Shown here piece by piece: positions 26,267-35,525 of a DNA stretch of 64,000 bases. The notes below the pieces were generated by a model that had not been told where the DNA came from, ran no database searches, and saw nothing but the letters and a program-made list of their open reading frames with translations. The position numbers and the translations under genes were made by a program. Source of the stretch: Natrinema altunense (GTDB lineage Archaea > Halobacteriota > Halobacteria > Halobacteriales > Natrialbaceae); assembly GCF_000731985.1 (NCBI RefSeq), contig NZ_JNCS01000006.1, positions 62,001 through 126,000 of the forward strand, read 5' to 3'. How positions within the stretch are numbered: the first letter of the stretch is position 1; each line of letters opens with the position of its first letter.

Positions 26267-26967
26267 CTACTTCACGATCACTTGTCCGACTCTGGGGCAA
26301 CTCTCGGATGATGATTTCACTAGGTCCGATTCCGAAAGTGGCGTTACGTACGTGTGTGAAGCGAACGCTGACCCTTCGTACTCGTCGCCGCGCTCGTTTT
26401 CGGGATCCCACCGCTCCTGCCAGAGTTCGGTCACGCGGGACACCTCGTTGAGGTTGCGGTCTGGGGCCAGTTCGTCGCCGTTCGCGTCCTCGCGCAGTCC
26501 GTACTCGAGGGTGGCGTTCGAGAGGAGGTGCGTGTCGAGCATGTCCGTCTCCGTCCCCTCGAGCACGTCCTGATAGGGGTCTGGGAGGTCGGCGTGTAGT
26601 TTCCGATAATCGAGGGCCCAGATCGCGCCGTCGTGCTCCGTGTCGCCGCTCCGAGTCGCGAAGTACGCCGCGACGAGCGGCGAGAACGACCAGTCGAGGA
26701 GGCGGGTCGGAAGCCCGTAATGCTGGGCGATCGCGAGCAGGTGCCAGACCGAGCGCGGTGCATCGATCTCGCTTCTCGCATACTGGGGAAGTTCCGGAGC
26801 AACAGCGGCTCGAGGTGCCACTCCCCCGACTCGTCCGAAACGCCGCGGAACACGTACGGCGAGCGGTGGCGGCCGATGTCGCCCATCCACATTTCCTCGG
26901 CGATCAATCGCTGGAGTTCGGTCCACGTGTTGGCTCGCTGGACCGAGTCGGCGTGATCGGCGGTCAT
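26267..26967 (-). pseudogene. FRG-domain protein, frameshifted
   Basis: FRG-domain protein (named after the Phe-Arg-Gly motif; function poorly known, often in accessory or defence-like regions). The first frame gives MTADHADSVQRANTWTELQ and SPYVFRGVSDESGEWHLEP. Near 26785-26788 (a run of four G on the + strand) the frame shifts, and the second frame continues QYARSEIDAPRSVWHLLAI, AQHYGLPTRLLDWSFSPLV and AAYFATR. The junction fits loss of one base from a codon between Phe and Gln. The C-terminus also looks truncated (ends VGQVIVK). Could be a sequencing error, but the end supports decay. Confidence 0.75.
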
Positions 26968-27102
26968 CGGGGCCCGCGGCCGCGTCGCACTCGGTCCCGG
27001 CTCGCTATCACGGTGGCCGGAGTACTCGCCGGGCAGTGAAAAGCGATTCTCACGTGCGGCGGTGACTGACCGGCGCTCGAGAGCGTTTTCGCGGCCGACC
27101 GG

Positions 27103-27717
27103 TCACGTCGACGCGAGCAGCGCCCGCTCGAAGAACGAGCGCACCGTCGCCGCGATTTCGTCGTGTTTCCCGAGGAAGAAGTGATCGCCAGCCAGTGCGT
27201 TCGTTTCGTCGCCGCGGTCTCGCGCGCGGTCGACCACCGGCTCCCAGTCGGCGGTCGTATCGCGCTCGCCGTAGAGGACGCACACCGGGACCTCGAGATC
27301 GGCGAGCGCCGCGGCGGCGTCGAGGTCGCCCTCGAGTCGCGCCGTCGGAGCGAGGGCGGCGACGGCGTCGGGGGGTGTCGCTGCCGACGCGAGCAGGCTC
27401 TCCGACGCGCCGAAACTGTAGCCGAAGACGCCGACCGGGAGCGAATCGGTGCCGTCGTACTCGTCGCGAGCCCACCGGATGGCGTTGCGAACGTCCGCCC
27501 GTTCGCCGTGACCCTCGTCCCACGACCCGTAATCGAAGCGCAGGCAGGCGATATCGGCCGCGACCAGGGCGTCGCTGACGGCGACGAGCCGCGGATCGCG
27601 TCTCGAGCCGCCGTGTTGGGGATGTGGCGGGCAGGCGACGACGACGGCCGCTGGGTTACCGTCCGGTTCCGAGAGCGTCCCGCGAACGTCGCGTCCGCCG
27701 GGGAGCAACACGTCCAT
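27103..27717 (-). CDS. Alpha/beta hydrolase, dienelactone-hydrolase-like
   Basis: A 204-residue cytoplasmic hydrolase. The nucleophile elbow is FGYSFGASESLLA (G-x-S-x-G at about residues 98-102), the acid is in VLYGERDTTADWE, and the catalytic histidine is in LAGDHFFLGKHDE. The PPHPQHGGSRRDPRL segment is typical of archaeal and bacterial small hydrolases annotated as alpha/beta superfamily or KTI12-like. Substrate is unknown. Single gene. Confidence 0.82.
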   Translation of the reverse strand: MDVLLPGGRDVRGTLSEPDGNPAAVVVACPPHPQHGGSRRDPRLVAVSDALVAADIACLRFDYGSWDEGHGERADVRNAIRWARDEYDGTDSLPVGVFGYSFGASESLLASAATPPDAVAALAPTARLEGDLDAAAALADLEVPVCVLYGERDTTADWEPVVDRARDRGDETNALAGDHFFLGKHDEIAATVRSFFERALLAST

Positions 27718-27860
27718 GGTGGGCGTTTCCGCCGGTCGATAATCAAAGTCAGCCTCTGCAGGGAGCGAGCCGATCGATGAGGTTGGATAACAAATACTGG
27801 AGGGAGGACAATGCGTCAGCGGGGACGAATCGCGTGGAGAGCGTCGCGGATTCGGTCGGG

Positions 27861-29384
27861 TTACTCGGCGGTCTCGATTTCGTAGTCGCCGTCCTCGATA
27901 TCGGTCACCTCGATATCGAGCGTCTCGAACACGACGAACGATCGTGTCACCGTCCGATTCTCGAGATCGACGGTCACCGATACTGACGCCGTCTCGACGT
28001 CCGGGGGTGCCAGTTCCACGGTTACCGTCTCCGGCCCGTCGCCGGTCGCGGCCGTGACGGTCGCGTTCAGTTCGTCGGGATCGTCGAACTGACTCTGGAT
28101 GGTGTAGCTCGCGGCGTCGTCGGCACGGACGACCTCCTCGATCAGGTCACGGTCGGCATCGGTCACTAGACTCGTTTCGTCGGTGAACTCGAGGTCGACG
28201 GACTCGAGTGCCGGAAGGCCGCGTTTCACCGTCACCGTCTCCGCCGCTGGATCAACCACTGCGACCGCGCTGGGGAGTCGGTCGTCCGTCGGCGTGACGC
28301 GGACGGTCCTCGTGTCGGTAGGCGTAAACTCGCCGGTTTCCGCATCGAGTTCTCGGTCCTGTTTCACGTCCATCTCGATCGTTTCGGGGTCGTCGAAGTA
28401 CCGCCGAACGTCCTCGCTCGCCCAGACGAGCGCCGCGAACTCCTCGGGATCGTGTTCCGAAAGCGACTCGCGGTGCTCGACTAGTGAAACGGTGACGCCG
28501 TCGAGTTCGACGCTCGTTTCCGTCTCGTTCGGGGTAGTGACTTCGACCGTCGTTCCGGCCACCGATTCGTTGGTCACGGCGTCGGCGGAAATCGTTTCGC
28601 TCGCGTTCCCAGAGAGCACGTAGGTTCCGTTCCCGTCGGCTTCGGTGTCGACGGTAACGGACTCGCTCTCGCTTACGTTTACGGTCAGTGCGCCGGAAAC
28701 GGACAGGTTCTCGACGGATCCGGACGCGAGATCAACATCGGCGTCGACCGCCGACGAGTGTCCGTCGGACGCAGCGAGCGTGACACTCACCACGTCACCC
28801 TCGCGGTCGACGACGGACGCGTCGACGGCGTCCGGTTCGTCGAGCAGCGTCTTGATCTCCCACTCGATGTCGGGGTCGTCCAGCAGGAGTTCCGCGATCC
28901 GATCGCGCTCGTCGTCGGTCAATCGGTGCGTGCCCTCGCCGAATTCGATGTCGACGTCGTCGACCGAGTGGAAGCCCTGTTCAAGGCTGGCCGTGTCTTC
29001 GTCCAGGTCGACCGTCACGAACGCGTACGGGAGCCGCTCGTCGGCGGGCGAAACTTGGACCTGAACCGCGTCGTCGGCGGGGACGAACTCGCCGGCGTCC
29101 TCGTCGTAGGTCGTACGCTCGGAGACCTCGAACGTCAGGGCGTCGGGATCGTCGAAGTAGCTGCGCACGTTCTCGTTCTCCCAGACGAGGTGTGGGAGTC
29201 GATCGCGTTCGTCGGCGGTCAGCGCGTCCTGGTCGCCGAGTAGTTCGACGTCAGTATCGTCGAGTTGTGCGTGTCGGGTGTCGTCCGTGCCCGGCTCACC
29301 CGTGACGACGAGGACCCCCGCTGCGAGGGCCACGGTCGTCGCGAGTGCGAGCACGTACATCGCGTACTTGTAATCTCGTTTCAT
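27861..29384 (-). CDS. Exported acidic protein with four related modules
   Basis: A 507-residue secreted or membrane-anchored protein. The N-terminal hydrophobic segment is YVLALATTVALAAGVLVVTG (residues 10-29). Four related units follow, each with a helix (D-x-R-x3), then FDDPD/LDEPD, then a beta segment ending in VxVD: about 55-150 (LVWENENVRSYFDDP), 157-230 (LTDDERDRIAELLLDDP), 315-395 (LVWASEDVRRYFDDPE) and 405-500 (LVTDADRDLIEEVV). The layout resembles PepSY-like modules, but I am not certain. The central part is Ser/Thr/Glu-rich and may be glycosylated. Confidence 0.7.
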   Translation of the reverse strand: MKRDYKYAMYVLALATTVALAAGVLVVTGEPGTDDTRHAQLDDTDVELLGDQDALTADERDRLPHLVWENENVRSYFDDPDALTFEVSERTTYDEDAGEFVPADDAVQVQVSPADERLPYAFVTVDLDEDTASLEQGFHSVDDVDIEFGEGTHRLTDDERDRIAELLLDDPDIEWEIKTLLDEPDAVDASVVDREGDVVSVTLAASDGHSSAVDADVDLASGSVENLSVSGALTVNVSESESVTVDTEADGNGTYVLSGNASETISADAVTNESVAGTTVEVTTPNETETSVELDGVTVSLVEHRESLSEHDPEEFAALVWASEDVRRYFDDPETIEMDVKQDRELDAETGEFTPTDTRTVRVTPTDDRLPSAVAVVDPAAETVTVKRGLPALESVDLEFTDETSLVTDADRDLIEEVVRADDAASYTIQSQFDDPDELNATVTAATGDGPETVTVELAPPDVETASVSVTVDLENRTVTRSFVVFETLDIEVTDIEDGDYEIETAE

Positions 29385-29622
29385 GGGGACCACGTTCGTG
29401 GACGGCGATCCGAGCGCCCCGATCGGGGCCGCACAACCGTCTCGGCCCGGGGCATCGGATCGCTCCGGTCGACCGTTGGGAGAAAGCCCATTTCAAACCC
29501 CGTTGGAAACGGCCGCGAAACGCGTTCGGAACGCGTTTCACGCGTGTTTCATCCCCGTTTCAGTCGTTCCAACTGATCTCGAACCGGAGTTTTCATAGTT
29601 CGGTACACGTGTCACCGGGACG

Positions 29623-30288
29623 ATGGTCGCCGTCGATCCGGCTCGAGTCGTCCTGATCGCGTCCCTGCTCGTCCTCGGACTCAGCGTCGCCGCGTTCGCG
29701 AACGTCGCCGGCGTCACGTCGGCGATGACGACCGATACCGCCGGGACGTTCGCGGTCGACGACGGAGCGCTGACGTTCGCACGGGGCGATGGGACGGAGA
29801 CGACGATCGTGACCGACGTCCGTGACCTCGAGCGCATCGAGATCACCGACGGCGACGGCGGGATCTCGGTGACGACGGAGCCCCGTGACATCCCGGCGTT
29901 GAGCGAGCACCACCGGCGACTCGCGAAGCGAACCGTCCTCTCGAACGAGACGATCGCCGACCGCTTGGCAACGACCGGCGGGGCGACCCTCACCGTACTG
30001 CCGATTCAGGCGGGCGAACTCCCCCGCGATCGGGCGGCGTTGGCCGCGGTCGATCCCGAACGGGATCGGAGAGCGCGGGCGGACGGGACCGGTGAGCCCG
30101 CGTTCGAGACGCGGTCGAACGGCTCGAACGGCGCGGTCATGGTCGCTCGGAACGCGTCGGCGATCCGCGACGATCGCGCGCTCGTGATCGTCGAGCCCGT
30201 CGGTACAAACGCGGCGTACCGGACCGTGGTCGATCTCGAATCGGAGTCCGTCGAACGCATGCTTCGGCTGGAGGTCGTCGCGGAGTGA
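29623..30288 (+). CDS. Exported protein of unknown function
   Basis: A 221-residue protein with an N-terminal signal-anchor (VVLIASLLVLGLSVAAFANV, residues 9-28) and a soluble, probably beta-rich extracellular part (TTIVTDVRDLERIEITDG, VMVARNASAIRDDRALVIV). No known domain recognised. It is followed after about 100 bases by a membrane-bound winged-helix regulator on the same strand, so the two may form a surface-sensing pair. Confidence 0.65.
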   Translation: MVAVDPARVVLIASLLVLGLSVAAFANVAGVTSAMTTDTAGTFAVDDGALTFARGDGTETTIVTDVRDLERIEITDGDGGISVTTEPRDIPALSEHHRRLAKRTVLSNETIADRLATTGGATLTVLPIQAGELPRDRAALAAVDPERDRRARADGTGEPAFETRSNGSNGAVMVARNASAIRDDRALVIVEPVGTNAAYRTVVDLESESVERMLRLEVVAE

Positions 30289-30389
30289 GACGCCTCGAGA
30301 CGCGTCCGAAGCGAACGCACACCGTCTCCGGCCGGTCCGCGCGACGACAAACCGATGATACTTAGATGCAAACACCTCGTCGTTGATCC

Positions 30390-30935
30390 ATGTTCCCCCG
30401 AGCCCTCCGCGATACGCGATTCATCACGGCGACCGTCCTCGTGGCGTCGACGGTCGCCCTCGTCGGACAGCTCCTGAACCCGCCACAGCTCGTGGTCGCT
30501 TCGAGCGGCCCCGGTGGCGACGTGACCACGGTCGGCAGCTACTTCACGTATCGGGAAGTCGGCATCATCGCCGTGGCCGCGTGTCTCCTCGGCGCGAGCG
30601 GGACGGCCCTGCTACTGGACGGCCGATCAGACTCGAGTGCCGATCCCGATCGGGGGCGGGTCGCGACCGACGGGAGTTCTGCGGGTCGGGGAAGCGACGA
30701 ACTCCTCGAGACACGGCGACGGGAGTGGGAGGAGCAAGCCGACGAGTTGGGGGCCACGGAACGCGTCGTCTACGAGGCGGTCCTCGACGCCGACGGCGTC
30801 CGACCGCAACGGGAGATCGTCGACGAGACCGACCTCTCGAAAGCGACCGTCAGCAGGACCCTCGATAGCCTCGAGAGCAAGGCCCTCGTCGAACGGAAGC
30901 GACGCGGAACCGGGAACGTCGTCATGCTCCTGTGA
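30390..30935 (+). CDS. Membrane-anchored winged-helix transcription regulator
   Basis: A 181-residue protein with two membrane segments (FITATVLVASTVALVGQLL at about 11-29 and VGIIAVAACLLGASGTALLL at about 57-76), a Ser/Asp linker and a C-terminal MarR-like winged helix (LGATERVVYEAVLDADGVR, IVDETDLSKATVSRTLDSLE). It should sense across the membrane and bind DNA in the cytoplasm, by analogy with haloarchaeal DUF7343-type regulators. The first gene of its pair may be its signal partner. Confidence 0.8.
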   Translation: MFPRALRDTRFITATVLVASTVALVGQLLNPPQLVVASSGPGGDVTTVGSYFTYREVGIIAVAACLLGASGTALLLDGRSDSSADPDRGRVATDGSSAGRGSDELLETRRREWEEQADELGATERVVYEAVLDADGVRPQREIVDETDLSKATVSRTLDSLESKALVERKRRGTGNVVMLL

Positions 30936-30969
30936 GCGACGCGGGGAGACCGACTGTTGCCGAAGTGAT

Positions 30970-30978
30970 GTTTTTAAG
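30970..30978 (+). promoter_or_regulatory. TATA-like element of pspA
   Basis: GTTTTTAAG lies 25-33 bases before the pspA ATG, at the distance expected for a leaderless or very short-leader haloarchaeal transcript. Confidence 0.5.
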
Positions 30979-31002
30979 GCCGGGGAACGATACGTAGCGA
31001 GT

Positions 31003-31839
31003 ATGGGCATCCTCTCTCGGACCTCCTACGTCATCCGATCGAAGCTCAACTCGGTGCTCAACCGGGCCGAGGATCCGACCGAAACGCTGGACTACTCCTA
31101 CGAGCAGATGCGCGACCAACTCCAGCAGGTCAAGCGGGGTATCGCCGATCTCACGACGCAGAAAAAACGCCTCGAGATGCAGAAACGCCGACTCGAGGAG
31201 AACGTCGAGAAACACAACGATCAGGCACGAACTGCCGTCCAACAGGACCGCGAGGATCTGGCGCGACGCGCCTTGGAGAAGAAGAAGACGAAGATGAACC
31301 AGATCGAGGACCTCGAGCGCCAGATTTCGGACCTCCAGAACCAGCAAGATCGGCTGATCGAACAGAAGAACGAACTCCAGAGCCGCATCGAGGAGTTCCG
31401 GACGAAAAAGGAGACGATGAAAGCCCGCCACGAGGCGGCGAAGGCCAGTTCCACCGTCTCGGAGGCGATGACGGCGACCGGCGAGGAGTTCGAGGACGTC
31501 GGCCGCGCCATCGAGCGCGCCGAGGAACAGACCGAGGACATGGAGGCCCGCGCCGCCGCCATGGACGAACTCCACGAGTCCGGTGCGTTCGACGACGTGC
31601 TCTCGGACAAGGACAACATCGATCGCGAACTCGAGCAGCTATCGACCGACAGCGGCGTCGAGGCCGAACTCGAGACGCTCAAGTCCGACGTCGGGGCCGA
31701 CACGGAGGCGGCGTCCGGCGGGGACGCCGAGGCCGACGCGGCGGCCGAGGTCGACGAGGCCGAACTCACCGACCTCGAGAACGGTGAGCAGGACGAAGTC
31801 GAGGCCGAACTGGCGGAGCTACAGGACGAAGAGAACTAA
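31003..31839 (+). CDS. pspA: PspA/IM30-family membrane-stress coiled-coil protein
   Basis: ESCRT-III-like PspA/Vipp1 protein that protects or remodels the cytoplasmic membrane under stress. 278 residues. The N-terminal amphipathic helix is MGILSRTSYVIRSKLNSVLN; a long coiled coil follows (about 25-190, e.g. RLEMQKRRLEENVEKH); then a haloarchaeal acidic low-complexity tail rich in Glu, Asp and Ala. ATG 31003 is chosen from the PspA N-terminus and a TATA-like element at 30970. It is downstream of a regulator but has its own promoter. Confidence 0.88.
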   Translation: MGILSRTSYVIRSKLNSVLNRAEDPTETLDYSYEQMRDQLQQVKRGIADLTTQKKRLEMQKRRLEENVEKHNDQARTAVQQDREDLARRALEKKKTKMNQIEDLERQISDLQNQQDRLIEQKNELQSRIEEFRTKKETMKARHEAAKASSTVSEAMTATGEEFEDVGRAIERAEEQTEDMEARAAAMDELHESGAFDDVLSDKDNIDRELEQLSTDSGVEAELETLKSDVGADTEAASGGDAEADAAAEVDEAELTDLENGEQDEVEAELAELQDEEN

Positions 31840-32058
31840 CTCGCGGGCGGCCGAACTGCTGGGAGAGCGACCGCCCGTTCTATCAGTTGCCATGGGACCG
31901 AGCGGGAGAGCGACGGCGACCGAAGTACTGTCACAAGAACTTCACTTCAATCGCGGTCGGTGATCGGTGTACTGACGCGGAGGGATGCCAATCGATCGCC
32001 GGTGAGCGGTCCGAATGGAGGAGAAACGGTTACCACCGTTCATGGTGAAGTTTCCGGT

Positions 32059-32406
32059 ATGAGTGACGAGTCACCGATCGAGTCCATCCCGCTGACCGCC
32101 CAGGTCGTCCTGCTCGGTGTCGCTGAACTCACCCGCGAGGACGAGACGCCGGTCCAGACTCACGACCTCCGCCGGCACTGCCAGCAGCAACTGCCCGCGG
32201 TCGACACGGAGGTCGTCGGAACGATCACCGAAGCCGACGTCATTCGCTCGCTCTACCGACTCGAGGACGAGGACTTCGTCGAGGAGATCGATTCGGCCGA
32301 AACGTCGCCGACCGGGAAGGGACGGCCAGCGTACACGCTCGCGGTGAGCGTCGAGACCGTCTACGACGGGGTCGCGGACGAACTCCACGACGCGGCGACT
32401 GATTGA
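32059..32406 (+). CDS. Small winged-helix (PadR-like) regulator
   Basis: A 115-residue protein (MSDESPIESIPLTAQVVLL...) with a winged-helix pattern: helix-rich N-terminus, TEADVIRSLYRLEDEDFVEE recognition and wing region, and a beta-wing GKGRPAYTLAVSVE. It resembles PadR or haloarchaeal wHTH regulators. Targets unknown. It is convergent with the lipoprotein gene at 32467. The 219 bases before it (31840-32058) hold no gene. Confidence 0.7.
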   Translation: MSDESPIESIPLTAQVVLLGVAELTREDETPVQTHDLRRHCQQQLPAVDTEVVGTITEADVIRSLYRLEDEDFVEEIDSAETSPTGKGRPAYTLAVSVETVYDGVADELHDAATD

Positions 32407-32466
32407 TCGGATCGTTCCGGTCGGCGTTCACGCCGTTCGCAGTCAGACGGCCGACGCTCGCACCGA

Positions 32467-32967
32467 TCACGAAGGGGTTCCCAGAACGGTGATATCGTAG
32501 CCGGCGACGTCCGACGGTGACTCGAGGACGATGACCTGAAACGCCCACGTCGAGTTCCCGTCGAGGTCGCCGGTGCTGGCGAGGTAGCTCCCGAGGAGGG
32601 TGTCGGCGTCGTCGTAGACGCGCGTTCGTACTTCGACGAGTTGGATTCGATCGGATCCCGTATTCGCGACCGTTCCTTGGATCGTCGAGCCCAGATAGCC
32701 GTCCTCGACGACGAACTCGTGGGTACGTAGTTCGAGGGAGTCGAGCGGCGTCACCGAGTTGGTGGGCTGTTGCTGTGCGAGCGCTGCCGCCGTGGACATC
32801 TGGGTCGCGTTCCTGCTGGTGGCGTTGCTGACGGTGACGCGTCCCTCCTCGTAGGTCGGCTGGCCGCCGAGTCCGTCGCCGCCGAGACAGCCGGCGGCCG
32901 CGGCCGCGAGTCCGGTCCCGAGCGATGCGAGTACCCGCCGTCGGTCCGTCGGATCCGATCGGGTCAT
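32467..32967 (-). CDS. Tat lipoprotein with FxLYD-like domain
   Basis: A 166-residue exported lipoprotein. The Tat motif is in TDRRRVLASLGTG and the lipobox is AAAGC (Cys at about residue 27). The mature part has an FxLYD-like beta domain (IQGTVANTGSDRIQLVEVR, GSYLASTGDLDGNSTWAFQV) with the usual end VAGYDITVLG. Role unknown; such proteins are common lipoproteins in haloarchaea. Confidence 0.8.
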   Translation of the reverse strand: MTRSDPTDRRRVLASLGTGLAAAAAGCLGGDGLGGQPTYEEGRVTVSNATSRNATQMSTAAALAQQQPTNSVTPLDSLELRTHEFVVEDGYLGSTIQGTVANTGSDRIQLVEVRTRVYDDADTLLGSYLASTGDLDGNSTWAFQVIVLESPSDVAGYDITVLGTPS

Positions 32968-33184
32968 CGCCGGCGAACGGTCGGCCGCGCGTCGATTCCC
33001 ACACTAAGCATGTGCCGGACGGACATCGCGGATACATTTCAGTGTAGGCCTTGAAACGGCCGTTCGCCGTCGACGGGTCGCTCGAGTCGGTCCGTCGGTG
33101 CGGGCGGCGTCGATCCGGTGCGTACCGCTGGGAACGGTGTGTGCAACGCAGGCCCTTATTGTCGGGTCGGTGGACGGTACTGCC

Positions 33185-34234
33185 ATGGGTTCCGCCGAGA
33201 CCGACGAGACGCTCGAGTCCTATGGAGCCGACGTGGGGAGGCAGACAGGGCCGTTGACGCGGTTCCACGAGTGGTTCCTGATCCGGGGCAACCGATTGGT
33301 CGTCACGGCGCTGCTTTCAACTGCTATCCTCGCGCTGCTCGTCAGCCTCCACGAACTCGGCGTCATCAACTTCGTCAATCCGAGCCCCGTCACGCGCGTC
33401 GCGAGCGGCATGATCGCGGGCACGTTCTCGCTCGTGACGCTGGTCGTCTCGGTCAACCAACTCATCCTCTCTCAGGAGTTCGGCGCGGTGGGGAAAGCAC
33501 GCGACCGGTTCGAAAACGTCGTGGCGTTTCGCGAAGCCGTGGCGGACGAGGCGGCCGTTCCAGCGACACCGACCGCGCCCACGAGAGTACTCGAGTTGCT
33601 TATCAAATCGATCCGACACGACGCCGTCGAACTCGCGGCCATCGTCGCCGATCACGATGACGACGTCCGCGAGACGGTCGTCAGGTACACCAACGACGTC
33701 CAAAAGCGGGCCGATCGGGTCGACGAAACGCTCGAGGGGTCGGCGTTCGGGACGTTCTCGGCCGTGTCGGCGGCGATCGACTACGACGAGGCCTGGCACC
33801 TGTACGTCGCGACCCATCTGCGAAACGCTTACGACGATTCGTTGTCGCCGGCTGCGACGGACCAGTTCGACGAACTGATCGACGACCTGAAACTGTTCAG
33901 CGTGGCCGGGGAGCAGTTCAAGACGACGTACCTGCAGCGGGAACTCACCCGGTTCTCGCAGCTCACGGTCTACTGTGGGGTGCCGTCGATCCTGTCGGCC
34001 ATTCTCATCGGACTCCTCTACGCCGACGTCGCCGGCCCGAACGTCAGTTCGGCTGCGCTCCCCTACGTCGTGAGCGCGTTGATCGTCGTCGTCCTCTTGC
34101 CGCTGGCGCTGCTCGTCTCCTACATCCTCCGGACCGCGACCGTCACGCGCCGCACCGCGTCGGTCGGCCCGATGATCCCGCAAAAGGACCCCGATAAAGG
34201 GCCGTTCGACGTGACCTACGGCGAGGATCGGTAG
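33185..34234 (+). CDS. Membrane protein of unknown function (tandem paralogue 1)
   Basis: A 349-residue protein with about four membrane segments in two hairpins: LVVTALLSTAILALLVSLHE, MIAGTFSLVTLVVSVNQLIL, VPSILSAILIGLLYADV and YVVSALIVVVLLPLALLVS. Between them is a roughly 150-residue soluble loop. The SVNQLILSQEFGAVGKARDR motif and the VxRRTASVGPMI end are shared with the next gene. No known transporter motif. ATG 33185 is chosen over 33098. Twin of 34325, separated by 90 bases. Confidence 0.72.
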   Translation: MGSAETDETLESYGADVGRQTGPLTRFHEWFLIRGNRLVVTALLSTAILALLVSLHELGVINFVNPSPVTRVASGMIAGTFSLVTLVVSVNQLILSQEFGAVGKARDRFENVVAFREAVADEAAVPATPTAPTRVLELLIKSIRHDAVELAAIVADHDDDVRETVVRYTNDVQKRADRVDETLEGSAFGTFSAVSAAIDYDEAWHLYVATHLRNAYDDSLSPAATDQFDELIDDLKLFSVAGEQFKTTYLQRELTRFSQLTVYCGVPSILSAILIGLLYADVAGPNVSSAALPYVVSALIVVVLLPLALLVSYILRTATVTRRTASVGPMIPQKDPDKGPFDVTYGEDR

Positions 34235-34324
34235 CCGCACCCGGTTGACGAGCCCCGCCTTTCGGTCGGCCCGCACCCCCGCGTGGGTATTTTATCCGTC
34301 GTTGTCATCCGTGTTGCACACGCA

Positions 34325-35356
34325 ATGAGCGATTCGGACTCGACGAGCGGCGTGTTGAGTCAACGGACCGGCGTCGGCGGTCTGCGGCTGTGGGTGTTGC
34401 TTCGGATGAACCGGTGGCTGTTCACGGTGGTCGTGTTGGTGGCCGTCTTCGCCGTTCTGGTCGTCGCCAGTCGACTCGGATTGACACCCCTGCGGATCAT
34501 CGTCGCCCGGCACAACGGCACGTTCTGGATCTTCTCGGCGTTCATCGGTGCGATCATCACGGGAACGTCGATCGTCGTCACGCTCAACCAACTGGTGCTG
34601 TCCCAGGAACTCGGCGCGGTCGGTGACCAGCGAGAACGCATGCAGGCCGCCATGGAGTTTCGCGGCGATACCGAGGCCGCCCTCGACGACGAGGAGGTAC
34701 TCCCGCCCGAACCCGCGGCCTTCCTCTACGAACTCGTCGACGGTATCGAACGGGAAGCGCACGAGTTCGAGTCGACGGTGGCGGCCGATCACGGCGACGA
34801 CATTCAGACGACCGTCTCCGACTACGTGGACGACATCACCGAAAACGCACGGGTCGTCAAGGACGACCTCGAGAACGCACAGTTCGGCTCGTTCGACGTG
34901 ATCTGGAACGCGCTCAACTTCAACTACTCCCGGAAGATCCACGACGCCCGGAAGATCCGGGCCGACTACGGCGGCGAACTGTCGGACGAGGCCGACGACG
35001 AGATCGGCGACATGATCGAGGTGCTGACGTTCTTCGGCCCGGCCCGCGAGCACTTCAAGACGCTGTACTTCCAGTGGGAACTGATCAACCTCTCGCGGGC
35101 GCTCCTCTATATTTCCGTGCCCGCGCTGGCGGTGATGGGGGCCCTGATGATGTACATCGACGGCAACGCGCTCCCCGGGACGCTGTTTGGTATCGACAAC
35201 CTCGTCTGGCTGACCAGCGCGGGGTTCGTCGTCGGTCTCGCGCCGTTCATCGTCTTTATCGCCTTCATCCTCCGGATCGCGACCGTCGCCAAGCGGACCC
35301 TCGCCATGGGGCCGTTTATCCTCCGGGAGTCCGAACGCGACGAGGACCTGGGCTGA
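34325..35356 (+). CDS. Membrane protein of unknown function (tandem paralogue 2)
   Basis: A 343-residue paralogue of the preceding protein, with the same four-segment plan (FTVVVLVAVFAVLVVASRLG, FSAFIGAIITGTSIVVTLNQ, LYISVPALAVMGALMMY, VVGLAPFIVFIAFILRIA) and motifs TLNQLVLSQELGAVGDQRER and VAKRTLAMGPFI. The soluble loop differs. The LNQLxLSQExG block is reminiscent of DUF2254-like membrane proteins but I would not assign it. ATG 34325 is chosen from the alignment with the twin. Confidence 0.72.
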   Translation: MSDSDSTSGVLSQRTGVGGLRLWVLLRMNRWLFTVVVLVAVFAVLVVASRLGLTPLRIIVARHNGTFWIFSAFIGAIITGTSIVVTLNQLVLSQELGAVGDQRERMQAAMEFRGDTEAALDDEEVLPPEPAAFLYELVDGIEREAHEFESTVAADHGDDIQTTVSDYVDDITENARVVKDDLENAQFGSFDVIWNALNFNYSRKIHDARKIRADYGGELSDEADDEIGDMIEVLTFFGPAREHFKTLYFQWELINLSRALLYISVPALAVMGALMMYIDGNALPGTLFGIDNLVWLTSAGFVVGLAPFIVFIAFILRIATVAKRTLAMGPFILRESERDEDLG

Positions 35357-35525
35357 GTCGCCCGCCGTCGCCGGCTTCCCGTCGCCTCCTGCGGTCGCTG
35401 TTTCGGACCGATGTGAGTCCGTTCGGCCGACCGACGAACACGACGGTTCCGGCTCGCTCGAGCGGTCGTCGGACGACGAGCGACGATCCCCGCCATTGGT
35501 ATGCCCTCGGCGGCTACCGACGGCC

